Part shown: in pieces, positions 45,277 to 54,865 of the stretch
Layout of the letters: every line of letters starts with the position of its first letter
Numbering within the stretch: the stretch's first letter is position 1
DNA from: Apodospora peruviana
Lineage: Eukaryota; Ascomycota; Sordariomycetes; Sordariales; Lasiosphaeriaceae
Direction of reading: 5' to 3'
Length of the DNA stretch: 64,000 nucleotides
Assembly (NCBI GenBank): GCA_033439685.1
Contig: JAUEDM010000001.1
Location: 2,108,001-2,172,000, forward strand
The notes under the pieces: model-generated
What the model saw: only the letters and a program-made list of their open reading frames with translations
The model's database searches: none
What the model was told of the DNA's origin: nothing
Position numbers and translations under genes: made by a program

Positions 45277-46417
45277 TTAACGACGCATCTGCGCCCTGTA
45301 GCTGAGGCGTAGCGCCATTATCTGCTGCCGCTCCGCTTCGGGTAGCTGATCGATCGTCTCCTGGGGTAACTCCATTACGGCGCGCATCAAAGCCTCGGGG
45401 TCCTGCGCAGGGGCAGCAGGGGCCGGTGCGGGCGCCGGCATCATCGGCGCGGCTGCAGGAGGGGCGTAACCGCCTCCGGGAGCGATCGGTGGTGTTCCCG
45501 TAGCGCCGGGGTAGCCGTAGCCGAGAGGATTTGGTGCAGGGACCGGCGCCGCTACGACCGGCTGTTGAGCACCGCCATCGAGCACAGAGTTGATGGCATC
45601 CGGCGAGACTAGGCCCATAAGAAGCAGCGCTTGGAAGACCGCGTAGCTGAGTTGTGGCGCTTGGTGGAGGAGCTCTGTTGCGCGCGCCGGATCGTTCGTT
45701 GCCAACGTCTTCATCTGTTGTAGGATATCAAGTAACTGCGCAGGAGGCAGGGTGTTCAGCGTCATACTAATTGCGTCCGTGCAAGTCATCCCCGGCGGTA
45801 AGTCTTTGCCCTGCGGGAGGGGTGGCAGCGCTGAGGAGGCCATTGGGGCGGAGACGGGAGCGACGTTGCCGTTCAACGGCGGGGGGTAATTGGCCGCGTT
45901 ATTATTGCCCTGGTTGAGAATGTTAGCATATGGACTCTTGTCACGCTTGAACAAGCGATTTGAACATACACCGCCGTGTTGGTCGCGATTATCCTCGTCG
46001 CTGACAGTTTCGTTACTGAAATCAACTCGGAGCTTGCGGTTCATGATTTCGTAGTCGTTGAGGTTCCGCACGGCTGATGCGGCAGAGTCTGAGAGAACGA
46101 GATTAAAAGGTTAGTTCTTGGATTCTGTATGTATATAGCGCTTGTTCGTTGAATGGGTACGCACCGTAATCCGGGAATTCTGCGAAGCCGAACCCCTTCG
46201 GTCGGCCAGTCTCGCGGTCGTAGACGAGTCGGAAGTTTTTTACATGCCCGGCGCCACTGAAGATCTCTATAATTTGCTCTTCGGTGAGACCTGGAATTCA
46301 GTCGGCGATTAGCGCAAGCTGATCTCACAAACTTAGGTTGCGACCCGAGGAGAGGGACAACCTACCATAGGGGATGTTGCCCACGAACACCACGCGGGAT
46401 GGCTGCCGTGTCGACAT
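45277..46417 (-). CDS. CSTF2: Cleavage stimulation factor subunit 2 (CstF64 / Rna15-like)
   Basis: Four exons: 46417-46366, 46290-46165, 46088-45970 and 45909-45277, giving 309 residues. CSTF2 binds the GU-rich downstream element of pre-mRNAs and promotes 3'-end cleavage and polyadenylation. The N-terminal RRM (about 8-85) shows RNP2 VFVGNI and RNP1 KGFGFAEF. A Pro-rich spacer is followed by the hinge that binds CstF77/symplekin (TDAISMTLNTLPPAQLLDIL; QAPQLSYAVFQALLLMGLV). A Pro/Ala/Gly-rich linker leads to the C-terminal three-helix domain (EALMRAVMELPQETIDQLPE ... IMALRLSYRAQM). Intron 3 (45910-45969) is 60 nt, in frame and free of stops, but has GTATGT, TGCTAAC and CCAG. The gene is divergent from PHB2. 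Confidence 0.92.
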
Positions 46418-47046
46418 TGTGAAGAGTGTGGTCAAGTGCGACTGCTTAGATATTAGGCAACTCTAAATGGGCAACAGGAGATCCGGCGCAGTTCGTCGAT
46501 ATCACCACGGGACGCGAGTGGACAAGATGGGAACCTTTGCGACGGACAATGAACTCGAGGCGCAAGGACAGGAGACCGGGGACAATGGAAATTCAAAGGA
46601 GGAAAGCGTTGTTAGGACTACCGCAGTATTTGTATCCCGTAACCTTTCCTTCACAATCACGTTCCAGTCAAGTTAACACGCGCGCTATTGTGTGAAAACA
46701 GGTGGTCGTTGGAAGAAAGGAATAGTGTAAATGTTCCAAGCTCTAACTGCAGTCTTGAAGTTTCCTGGTCTGGCAAAAACGTCTAGCGTGGATTAAGTGG
46801 AGTGCTGGGTGGTGAATGGTGAGTGGTGAGTGATCAGGGGCCCAAGCTCCCACTAATGGCTGACGGCTGTGTCTTGAGGGCGCACGTGACGCTGCACCCT
46901 GCAGGTCTTGAATGGAAAGCAAGGGTAGGACAGGGAACTCCATTCCGTCGAAGCTCGAGAAAAGCTCACGCTCACGCTCCTCTCCACACCACCTGCCATC
47001 AAGATACTGTGCGCCGCCTATCACAGCGACACACCCCAACTTCAAC
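46418..47046. promoter_or_regulatory. Bidirectional promoter region CSTF2 / PHB2
   Basis: 629 bp between divergent starts. It contains GCACGTGAC, an E-box of the CBF1/bHLH type (CACGTGAC at 46883-46890), 157-164 bp upstream of the PHB2 ATG. Functional meaning is inferred. Confidence 0.4.
46883..46890 (+). promoter_or_regulatory. CACGTGAC E-box in CSTF2/PHB2 promoter
   Basis: CACGTGAC, the reverse complement GTCACGTG being the CBF1/bHLH core. Located 157-164 bp upstream of the PHB2 start. Binding is inferred from sequence only. Confidence 0.3.
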
Positions 47047-48089
47047 ATGGCGAACCGCAACCAATTCCAGGATTATGTGAACCGCATGCAGCAGGTAGCG
47101 AGATCTGGAGGTGGTGGTTTCGGTGGCAGGAATCCTCGAGGCCTCGGTGGTGGTCTCGCCCTGGCCGCCGCCCTCGCCACCGGCGGTATCTGGGTCGCAT
47201 CAAACTCCCTATTCAACGTCGATGGTGGTCAGAGAGCGATCAAGTACCGGAGATTAACAGGCGTGAGCAAGGAGATCTTTGGCGAAGGTTTGTCCTGCCC
47301 TTGCCGAAATGCTCCGGTAAAGTGAAGTCATCGGCGCTGAACCCCAAGCAGGAACCCATTTCGCGATCCCGTGGTTTGAGACGCCGATTACCTACGATGT
47401 CCGAGCGAAGCCGAGAAACGTTTCCTCCCTGACGGGAACCAAGGACTTGCAGATGGTCAATATTACCTGCCGTGTTCTCTCCAGACCCGAAATTCAAGCG
47501 CTCCCCCAGATTTACCGGACCCTCGGCACAGACTACGACGAGCGCGTCCTGCCTTCGATCGTCAACGAAGTCCTGAAGAGTGTTGTTGCGCAGTTCAACG
47601 CCAGTCAACTGATTACACAGAGAGAGATGGTTGCCAGATTGGTCCGGGAGAACCTCTCTAAGCGTGCTGCGCGGTTCAACATCCTGCTGGATGATGTGTC
47701 CCTCACGGTACGGTCCACGGATTATTTTTTATATAACCCTCCCAGGTCCACTAACATATTGACAGCACCTTGCCTTCTCGCCCGAGTTCACAGCAGCCGT
47801 TGAGGCGAAGCAGGTTGCTCAACAAGACGCACAACGTGCCGCTTTCGTCGTTGACAAGGCGCGCCAGGAGAAGCAGGCCATGGTTGTCAAGGCTCAGGGT
47901 GAGGCTCGTTCTGCTGAGCTGATTGGTGAAGCTATCAAGAAGAGCAAGGCATATGTGGAGCTGAAGAAGCTGGAGAATGCCAGAGCAATTGCGGGTATTA
48001 TTCAGGAGGCTGGTGGCAAGAACAGGCTTCTTCTTGATTCTGAGGGCCTTGGGCTCAATGTGTTTGAAGATACCGACTCTAAAAAGTGA
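47047..48089 (+). CDS. PHB2: Prohibitin-2
   Basis: Three exons: 47047-47287, 47352-47707 and 47766-48089, giving 306 residues. PHB2 forms ring complexes with PHB1 in the mitochondrial inner membrane, stabilising new respiratory subunits and modulating the m-AAA protease. The N-terminus has a positively charged Gly-rich segment and a hydrophobic anchor (GGGLALAAALATGGIWVASN, about 34-53). The SPFH/band-7 domain follows (NVDGGQRAIKYRRLTGV; THFAIPWFETPITYDVRAKP; QALPQIYRTLGTDYDERVLP). A C-terminal coiled coil is present (AAVEAKQVAQQDAQRAAFVV ... KLENARAIAGIIQEA). Intron 1 uses a weak GTTTGT donor but the phase and conserved GEGTHFAIPW junction confirm it. Confidence 0.96.
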
Positions 48090-48832
48090 GTTGGCGGAGA
48101 GCGAAGCATGCGTTTAAGATGAGAAGGGGGCGGGGGGTGGGGGGGGAGGACGGGCAAAATCTCAACTTTGTACGTATATGGAAAGGAACGGTCCGAAGAA
48201 AGCCCAGTGTATAACATAATTCAAAGCAACAGGGGCGTTGCTCGCATGGGCCTTAGCAGTCATAGGGCAGCAGTTTGTCTCCAGGCACGGCGTAATTCTC
48301 TTGCTTTACTATCTACTTGCTGATACAACCGCGCGCAAGGTACTCATAGTCTGACAAATTCGGCATGGATTCCACGCAGCGGAATTGGCACTGGAAGAAG
48401 ATATCTGTAACTATGATCCGTACGTGACGGCTTATCTAATCAGTTCGTTTAAGCATCAATATCAAACCGGTAGCTTTCTGCCCCAGGTTTCTCTCAGCCC
48501 CACCTTCCCCATTACCTACTCACGCAGCTTAAGCGGGCACTGCAGCTGCCAACCGCGACATGAACTGCCCCGCCACCACCCCTCCTCCCGTCATACTCCG
48601 TCCCTCCACCCGTCGCAACCCATATTCAACAGCTACGCCTTGCTTCTACGCTATAGTTTTTGTTGCGCACCACCGTTGGCGAACCATCTTACCTCTCAAG
48701 CGAACTGTCTATCTGCTGAGCTAGGTAGCTCTCAGACTTCCTCGGTCCTCTCTCGTCTGAACGAATACATTCAGTAAAGCCCAACAGGCAACTTCCGAAA
48801 CTTTCTGCCGTCCAAGATCAAAACCGCCCATC
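48090..48832. other. Intergenic between PHB2 and NEDD8
   Basis: 3' flank of PHB2, with a G-run around 48127-48150, then the NEDD8 promoter with a CT-rich leader (48500-48640). No further gene supported. Confidence 0.45.
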
Positions 48833-49422
48833 ATGCTCATCAAGTCTGTGCCGCCGGCCTCTTTCTGCAAGCAAGCCTTTGATGGTTGCATACACACGCC
48901 GTGCCATACCAAAGCTAACATAAACCACTCTCTATTCAGGGTCCGGACGCTGACTGGCAAGGAGATCGAGCTCGACATCGAGCCCGACTACAAGGTACAC
49001 TACACTATACACTGGAGGAGGGTGTTGCAACACAAAATCCTAACATATGAAATGGGGGTGGATGTAACGAAACTACGGATATAGGCTGACGATATGGGCG
49101 CACGCACGCAATAACAGGTCTCACAAATCAAGGAAAAGGTCGAGGAGAAGGAAGGCATCCCGCCCGTGCAGCAACGTCTGATTTTCGGAGGCAAGCAGAT
49201 GTGAGTTACGTTACTAACTTCCATATATACATACCTCTTCCTTTTGCATTCATGGGGTATGGTATCATCAGACTGATCTATCTTCTCATGGTGAATAGGG
49301 TCGACGACAAGACAGCAAGCGACTACCAACTTGAAGGCGGTTCCACGCTCCATCTGGTGCTTGCCCTAAGGGGGGGCAAGTGGTTCAAGCTTCCTTTTTC
49401 TGACGACGAGGCCTCCTCATGA
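48833..49422 (+). CDS. RUB1: NEDD8 / Rub1 ubiquitin-like modifier precursor
   Basis: Four exons: 48833-48843, 48940-48994, 49118-49200 and 49299-49422, giving 90 residues. NEDD8 is conjugated to cullins, activating cullin-RING ubiquitin ligases. The sequence follows NEDD8 rather than ubiquitin: MLIKVRTLTGKEIELDIEP, IKEKVEEKEGIPPVQQRLIF, GGKQMVDDKTASDYQLEGGS, TLHLVLALRGG. The Ala before RGG (LALRGG; ubiquitin has LRLRGG) is the residue that directs NEDD8 to its own E1. After the di-glycine there are 14 extra residues (KWFKLPFSDDEASS) that a processing protease must remove. Exon 1 encodes only three residues plus two bases. All four exons are needed to rebuild the fold and phases match. Confidence 0.96.
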
Positions 49423-50354
49423 ACTTGCTGTGGGCGACTGACTGCAGTGGGATAAGAATGCTAGGTGATAGACATGTTTCACGACGAGACAGTTGAGGAG
49501 TGGAGGAACTGCTACCATGGCGGATGATGACCAGGGCTGGCTGTGGTGGGAATTATTTGCCTAGACACACATAAGGCAATGCATGCATTATTTTGCGTGA
49601 GGAACAAGGCCAGGGCAGGGTTAGTGGTTAGACGATTGCTATTCCAGCGAGATTTGTTGTTATCACAAGGTTTTCTTTTACGTACTCCCAACATGTAACG
49701 AACTCTAGCTAGGCTTGCTCTTTGAAACGACTTGGAGGAAGTTATTGCTTCAAAAGTCCGCAAGACATTGTCCATTTTTTGTTACAAGCCATCTCCAAAT
49801 TGGTATACTCGTGGCAAGTGTGCGGGATTGGACCATAAAGTACAGGTTAACATTGGTGAGCTCGCTGGTATCCAAATGAGTAAGAACAGAATATCATTTA
49901 TGTATTCTATTCAGCTCCCTATTCCTTGCCTCCTTCTTCGGCATTTTACCCCTTGATTCCTGAGGGTAAAAATCCAGATGGAACATATCAAAACGCCGCT
50001 TGTGAACTTGCCAATCAACCCATGGGGGATATCTTTAAACACAAAATGCTCCTACTACAAACTCCTTTCCAAAAAATCAGGCAATGATGGCAATGTGTAT
50101 ACAAAAAAAAAAGAAAAGGAAAGGCCTCACAGAACCAGACAGATCACCCAAGAACTACCAGTATTTATTCCCTTCTTCAGACAAAAAGCAAACCGCTCTT
50201 GATTGTTCGCTAGCTGACCCTAGAAAACTATTGTTCGCTAGCTGACCCTAGAAAACTATGGTAGAAGTAACCCGAGAAGGGAACTATTTTAAGTTTGGTA
50301 AACAGATAGGACAACACTGACGAGGCTTTCCCTATCGTTTGCCTCGGACCACTC
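49423..50354. other. Convergent intergenic region with a tandem duplication
   Basis: 3' flanks of NEDD8 and Elongin-A, AT-rich. An exact 28-bp tandem duplication is at 50203-50258. No gene supported. Confidence 0.5.
50203..50258 (+). repeat. Perfect 28-bp tandem duplication
   Basis: The unit beginning TTGTTCGCTAGCTGACCC occurs twice back to back (50203-50230, 50231-50258) without a mismatch, about 100 bp beyond the Elongin-A stop codon. Identity suggests a recent slippage event. Confidence 0.95.
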
Positions 50355-51749
50355 TTAGTTGCGTGGCCGCTTGCTAGTCGGCATGAAGATGTCGACAGCT
50401 GGTTTGCGCTTGACAACTCGATTCGGCGGAGGCGGGGTTTTCCGACCATCTCCAGTTCGTGCTGCAGTACCACCAGTTGCTGGTGGTGGCGATGATGCTG
50501 AAGGACGTGGACCATCTTTTCCGCTCACAAACAACAATGGTTTTGAAGCAGCAAGTGATGTAGAGGTACCTGTTACTGGGCGCGCTGGGCGTGTAGGGCG
50601 ACCAGCCACCTGAGGATCCAAAGCTGGGGGTGAGGCACCGCTACCGCTGGCGACCCTGGGAGGCGAGATGGCAGTGTTAGCGCCCGGCCTTGCAGAGAGG
50701 AAAAGGGCACGGCGGCGCTTGACCGCTGCGGTCTGTGGAGGTGATGCAGCCGAGGAAAATGTGGCACTGCTGGTGGAAGTTTGGCTCGTTTTAGGATCGG
50801 CGACCTTGTTGCTGCGTCGTGGGGCCGATAGAGAGTTGGAGGGAGAGGTGGCTAGATCTTCGAGTGAAAGAAAGCCCGAACCACTTTCTTGAATTGCGGG
50901 GGGTGTTGCTGCACGGAACTCAGAGCTGTCGCCAAATAGGTCATCCTCGGCCTTCCGCTTCTTGTTGCTGTTGGTGTTCTCCTCTTCGTCATCATCGAAC
51001 GTTAGGACAGTGGCACCGGAAGCCGGCTTGGCAGTCAGATTCTTGATCCGGAGAAGACGAGCTTCCCTGTCCAGACGTGCTTGCTCATCAGTCGCATTCA
51101 GAGATGGCCGTACGCGTGGTGCTCGAATGAGGGTGGCTGTGGAATCGACCTGGCGCGCGATACGCTTCTCATTGAGCATGCCTTTGGGTGCTTGCTTGAG
51201 CGTGCTAGTCTGTACGGGAGGCCTGCCTTTGGCACCCGGGAGCTTCAGACGCTTGGCTTCTTGGAGCACCTGGTTCCTGGTTTTCTGGAGTACTGTCGGT
51301 TTCTTGGGAGGGGGCCACTGCTTCGACAAGTGTAATTTTGGCCGTTCTGGCACCGCGACAATGGTGACTCGGCGCGAATCGACCTCGTCTTTGTAGGCGG
51401 ACATGGCGGCCTTTAGCTTTTCGGCAGCCTGCGCATCGGCTTCTTTTTGGATTTTTTCGTATTTGGCATAGACCTTGTGCCAGAGCCTGGGATCACTCGG
51501 CACCCAGTTGTGTTCGGCCTTGAGGTAGGGGAAGTTCTTGCTGATGAGGCGTTCCCAGATATGAGGAGTTTCTTCGTAGATGTCTTCGACGCTGCCTAGC
51601 TCCAGCTCACGGAGGTGCTTGGCGGTCTTGACGTGCTTGAGTGATTCCCTCATTGTGTCGTTGAGTGGCATGTCGCCAAAGCCTGCGAGTCTTGGGAGAT
51701 TGGTGATGAGAACCTTGCGGCACATCTCAACTAGGGACGGGGGAGCCAT
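50355..51749 (-). CDS. ELA1: Elongin-A (RNA polymerase II transcription factor SIII subunit A)
   Basis: Single exon, 464 residues. Elongin-A stimulates Pol II elongation in animals and, with Elongin C and a cullin, forms an E3 ligase that ubiquitinates stalled Pol II (Ela1-Elc1-Cul3 in yeast). The N-terminal Elongin-A domain is clear: SLVEMCRKVLITNLPRLAGF at residues 5-24, the cullin/Elongin-C-binding BC- and F-box-like part (LKHVKTAKHLRELELGSV) and IWERLISKNFPYL (about 64-76). The remainder is basic and then Ser/Pro/Ala-rich and disordered, with a nuclear localisation-like NKKRKAEDD (about 265-273) and a basic end (VVKRKPAVDIFMPTSKRPRN). The gene lies tail-to-tail with NEDD8. Confidence 0.92.
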   Translation of the reverse strand: MAPPSLVEMCRKVLITNLPRLAGFGDMPLNDTMRESLKHVKTAKHLRELELGSVEDIYEETPHIWERLISKNFPYLKAEHNWVPSDPRLWHKVYAKYEKIQKEADAQAAEKLKAAMSAYKDEVDSRRVTIVAVPERPKLHLSKQWPPPKKPTVLQKTRNQVLQEAKRLKLPGAKGRPPVQTSTLKQAPKGMLNEKRIARQVDSTATLIRAPRVRPSLNATDEQARLDREARLLRIKNLTAKPASGATVLTFDDDEEENTNSNKKRKAEDDLFGDSSEFRAATPPAIQESGSGFLSLEDLATSPSNSLSAPRRSNKVADPKTSQTSTSSATFSSAASPPQTAAVKRRRALFLSARPGANTAISPPRVASGSGASPPALDPQVAGRPTRPARPVTGTSTSLAASKPLLFVSGKDGPRPSASSPPPATGGTAARTGDGRKTPPPPNRVVKRKPAVDIFMPTSKRPRN

Positions 51750-52560
51750 GTTAAAAAGGGACAGGTTGCCCGGCCGGACTCCGGAGAGACGAGAAGAGTC
51801 AGACTATCAGGTAGATGACGGACGATGCGGGGCGGGATCTAAACTAGGTCTCAAAGTAACTAGACACGCCAGTTGAGATGAAGTCCTAAAGAGATGGAAC
51901 GGCGTGGTGGTCGGCTGGACGGCTTTCGATGTCCAAGTCGAGCTGGGTGCCAATCGCAAATGAAAATGGTTATCCTGGTGAAGAGTGACGGTAACTGTTT
52001 CTTGATTTCTTAAACGGAGTATAGTTGAGCATCTTTATGGGGGAGAGTTTTTTCAAGAGCCCATGAAAATCCATTACAATCTGTACAGCCTGTCTTTGTT
52101 GTTGAGATGAATGGAAGTAACCCGTAAGTCTACCTAAATAGGCCCGCTGTCAGACCTCCCCAGCCGCCCCACACACCTGTATCGCTAGCACTGTGCTAAA
52201 ACAGCCTTAGCACGTGCTCAGCTGCCAGCCACTGCAGCTACCGGTAGGGCCCGATGATGCCAAGGTCAACCGTCAAAGAACGTCAACGGGTCCGCTGAAT
52301 TCGCGCCGCGAGCAAACTCCACGTGCGCTTTCATCGACCCAGATCTTGATGCTTTCCATGTCGAAGAGCATAACCAACAGGCTCCCATATCGTTACTATT
52401 TACGGAACTACAGCTCTGCCAGATCTCGCAGTACCATCGGCTATCCACTTCTAGACACTGCACGATAGACCTGACTGTCCAAGACCCGCCTTTGTGGTCA
52501 GTGACTACACGTGCTGCTCTGTAGTTTGGAAACGGGACCGGATCATTTGAAGCAACAAAG
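51750..52560. promoter_or_regulatory. Divergent intergenic region Elongin-A / THOC7
   Basis: 811 bp between divergent starts. It contains a palindromic AGCACGTGCT (52210-52219) and another CACGTG core near 52507. No other gene is supported. Confidence 0.4.
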
Positions 52561-53757
52561 ATGGCGTCGTCTTGGGGCCTCCTGGATGAAAAGGAAGAGA
52601 ATGAACTACACAAGACCCGCCTTCTCAATGTGGAAGAAAAGCCCTTCAAGCGCGTAACGAAGCGTCTCAGCATACTACACTCGATGGTAGTAACGAGAGC
52701 CCGTCAGGCACCCACTCCGCCTCCAGAAAGCAAAGACTCCGCAAACCACGATGCATCGTCCCCGATAACAGCAATCGACAACTCCTTCCTGGCCGATCTC
52801 TCCCAAATGAGAGAGGACATCACGCTCGACTTCGCGGCCTTTGATAGCAGCATTGCCCGCCTACAGTTTCTGATGACGGCAAACGAGAAGGAGAGGGAGC
52901 GCTATGCAGCCGAGCGCGAGCGTATCATCAAGACCTCGCAAGCCGTGCGCGACAATACCGCCAGCCTGCGTGGACAGCTGGACCAGGCGCGTGCGACGCT
53001 CGAGCAACGCAAGAAGTTTGACGAGTTGGCCGACAAGATCACCAGCAACCCTTCTTTGCGGCCACGAACGGAGCAGGCCACCAGTCTCAGCAAACTGGAA
53101 GAGGAGATTGCGGAACTTGAAGCGGAGAGCAAAACATACGGGGTCACATGGCAGGAGAGACGAGACCAGTTCGCCAGGATTATGGATGAGAGCATGCGGC
53201 TCCGCCGCCTGATCCGTGACGAGAAGGAAGAGGTTGAACGTCGCGAGGGAATGGGCGATGGTGGCGACGGAGGGGATGCTGAAGCCGGCCAGACTCCTCG
53301 CCCGGGTCTAGCGAGCGGCAGTAATACCCCCCGACCAGAGAGCGGTCTGCTCCCCAGGGGAAGCGGCGGCGGCGGTGCCGATAGCGGTGATGCTGCAGGA
53401 ACACCACGCCCACTCTCCACCACCGGTGGCAGGACGCCAGCGCGCGAGAGCCCTGCCCCTGGCCAGGATAGCCAATCATTTCTGAAACCGCGGCCCGACG
53501 CCTTTGGGGCTTCTTTCTCACGAAGCGAGAGCCAAGCACTGAGCCGAGAGGCATCAGTGGAAGTTGGAGGAAACAGGGATGAGACACAAGCTGGGGAGGA
53601 TGTCGAGATGGGCGAAAGCGCGAGAGCTGATGTTAATAGAGAAGAGGAGGAGGAGGAACCTGACAGCCCCCTGACGCCACTTCCCTCAGACGACCCACCA
53701 CAAATCGTGTTTGACGACCAGGATGATGGGCCAGAGGACAGCATGGATACGACGTAG
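52561..53757 (+). CDS. THOC7: THO complex subunit 7 (THOC7 / Mft1-like)
   Basis: Single exon, 398 residues. THOC7 is a coiled-coil THO/TREX subunit that pairs with THOC5 during mRNA export. The N-terminal conserved box is LLNVEEKPFKRVTKRLSILH (about 22-41), followed by a long helical region: LSQMREDITLDFAAFDSSIA, RLQFLMTANEKERERYAAER and KFDELADKITSNPSLRPRTE, then SLSKLEEEIAELEAESKTY. The last 160 residues are disordered, Gly/Pro/Ser-rich and increasingly acidic (EEEEEEPDSPLTPLPSDDP). The disordered tail is a fungal extension: animal THOC7 is about 200 residues. The promoter is shared with Elongin-A on the opposite strand. Confidence 0.88.
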   Translation: MASSWGLLDEKEENELHKTRLLNVEEKPFKRVTKRLSILHSMVVTRARQAPTPPPESKDSANHDASSPITAIDNSFLADLSQMREDITLDFAAFDSSIARLQFLMTANEKERERYAAERERIIKTSQAVRDNTASLRGQLDQARATLEQRKKFDELADKITSNPSLRPRTEQATSLSKLEEEIAELEAESKTYGVTWQERRDQFARIMDESMRLRRLIRDEKEEVERREGMGDGGDGGDAEAGQTPRPGLASGSNTPRPESGLLPRGSGGGGADSGDAAGTPRPLSTTGGRTPARESPAPGQDSQSFLKPRPDAFGASFSRSESQALSREASVEVGGNRDETQAGEDVEMGESARADVNREEEEEEPDSPLTPLPSDDPPQIVFDDQDDGPEDSMDTT

Positions 53758-54363
53758 GATAAAGTCCAGCATTCGACGAAGCGGAGGAGAGCAAAGGAAG
53801 AGGAACGAAGCGGATGAAGGCATGGAGGCAGAATCGAAAGAGGAGCCGTAAGAGTAGGAGAGAAATATGTAGTTTTTTTGGCGCCACTTAAGAGAGCACC
53901 TCATCTCGACAGATTTTCAGCCTCTGAGAAGCAGCATGTCATTCATTGGCGTTAAAAGTCCGACTTTGCCATTGGTGGTGGAGGAACGAATACTTATACA
54001 CTTAAGATCAAAGGCAAATAACTGCTAGAGCAACGAATAAGGACAGAAGCGTTGTGTAAAACACCAAGGTCCAGTGAAGGCAGGGTAAACAATGCAACGA
54101 GCGAGAGAGGGCAGGAGAAGGGAACGTGCACGTAAGAGCGAAGAGAAGGTCCCCTTAGCAATCGGACTCAAGTGAGCGATAGTAGGTAGACTGGGCAGAC
54201 AACAGATTATTAATGGGTATAAAACGAAATACCAGACAGAGTTTTGCTATCCCACGGCTTGCTACCTACCTAGTTTATTGTAAGACAATTCTCCCCTGTG
54301 GAGTCTGAACGAATGGTGCCATCTCCTCCCGCCTCAGCAACAAACAGCCGCCTATTTACTTGT
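53758..54363. other. Convergent intergenic region
   Basis: 3' flanks of THOC7 and tubulin cofactor A. No gene or repeat beyond simple purine-rich sequence just after the THOC7 stop. Confidence 0.5.
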
Positions 54364-54865
54364 TTACAATGCCACCTGCTCAGTACCTGTAGCCTTCTTC
54401 CCAGACTCGAGAGTCTCCTTTGCCTTGTTCAGCTCCTCTTCCGTTACGGTACCCTCACTCTCCGCGATGGCAATCATCTCCTCGAGCTTCTGCACGGCCT
54501 CGACGGTACGTTCTAGCAACGGCTCGAAAACAGCCTTGGTTTCTTCCAGTGCGGTTCGCTAAGTTGTAACAAAAGTTAGGGTTAGGGTTTTTCTTATATT
54601 GGCTCTCGGTTGAAATAAGGTGGGTGATATGTAAAAGAGTGAAGTCAGTTGAGTGAGAGTTGGCCAGGAAGGGACTTTGACATACCTCCTGCTTGAGAAC
54701 GTATTCGGCGTTGCTGTCCAGGTCGGGGCTGTTGGCCTCGATGTCCTCCTCGAGCTTCTTTATGCGTGCCTCCTGCTGGGTTTGCTCTTTTTGATAGTAG
54801 GTCTCTTCTTTGACGAGGCGTTGGACCGCCTGGGCTGCGATGGTCAGGGCTGAGGGAGGGGCCAT
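54364..54865 (-). CDS. RBL2: Tubulin-specific chaperone A (TBCA / Rbl2)
   Basis: Two exons: 54865-54686 and 54558-54364, giving 124 residues. TBCA holds beta-tubulin after release from the chaperonin and passes it to cofactors D and E for dimer assembly. The protein is almost all helix, as expected for the three-helix bundle: SALTIAAQAVQRLVKEETYY (residues 5-24), the heptad-rich KEQTQQEARIKKLEEDIEAN, YVLKQERTALEETKAVFEPL across the splice site, and AVQKLEEMIAIAESEGTVTE. The family's KEE-x-Y motif (VKEETYY) is present. The 127-nt intron starts GTATGT and ends CTTAG, and contains CCCTAACCCTAAC on the sense strand. Confidence 0.93.
54575..54590 (+). repeat. Short telomere-like TTAGGG repeat in TBCA intron
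   Basis: GTTAGGGTTAGGGTTT, two and a half TTAGGG units. On the sense strand of the gene it reads AAACCCTAACCCTAAC and supplies CTAAC branch-site cores 17-32 bases before the acceptor. Confidence 0.85.

Noticed and set aside
52902..53744. 280-codon minus-strand frame opposite THOC7
   Set aside because: Ser/Arg-rich antisense shadow of the Gly/Glu-rich THOC7 tail; no family resemblance.
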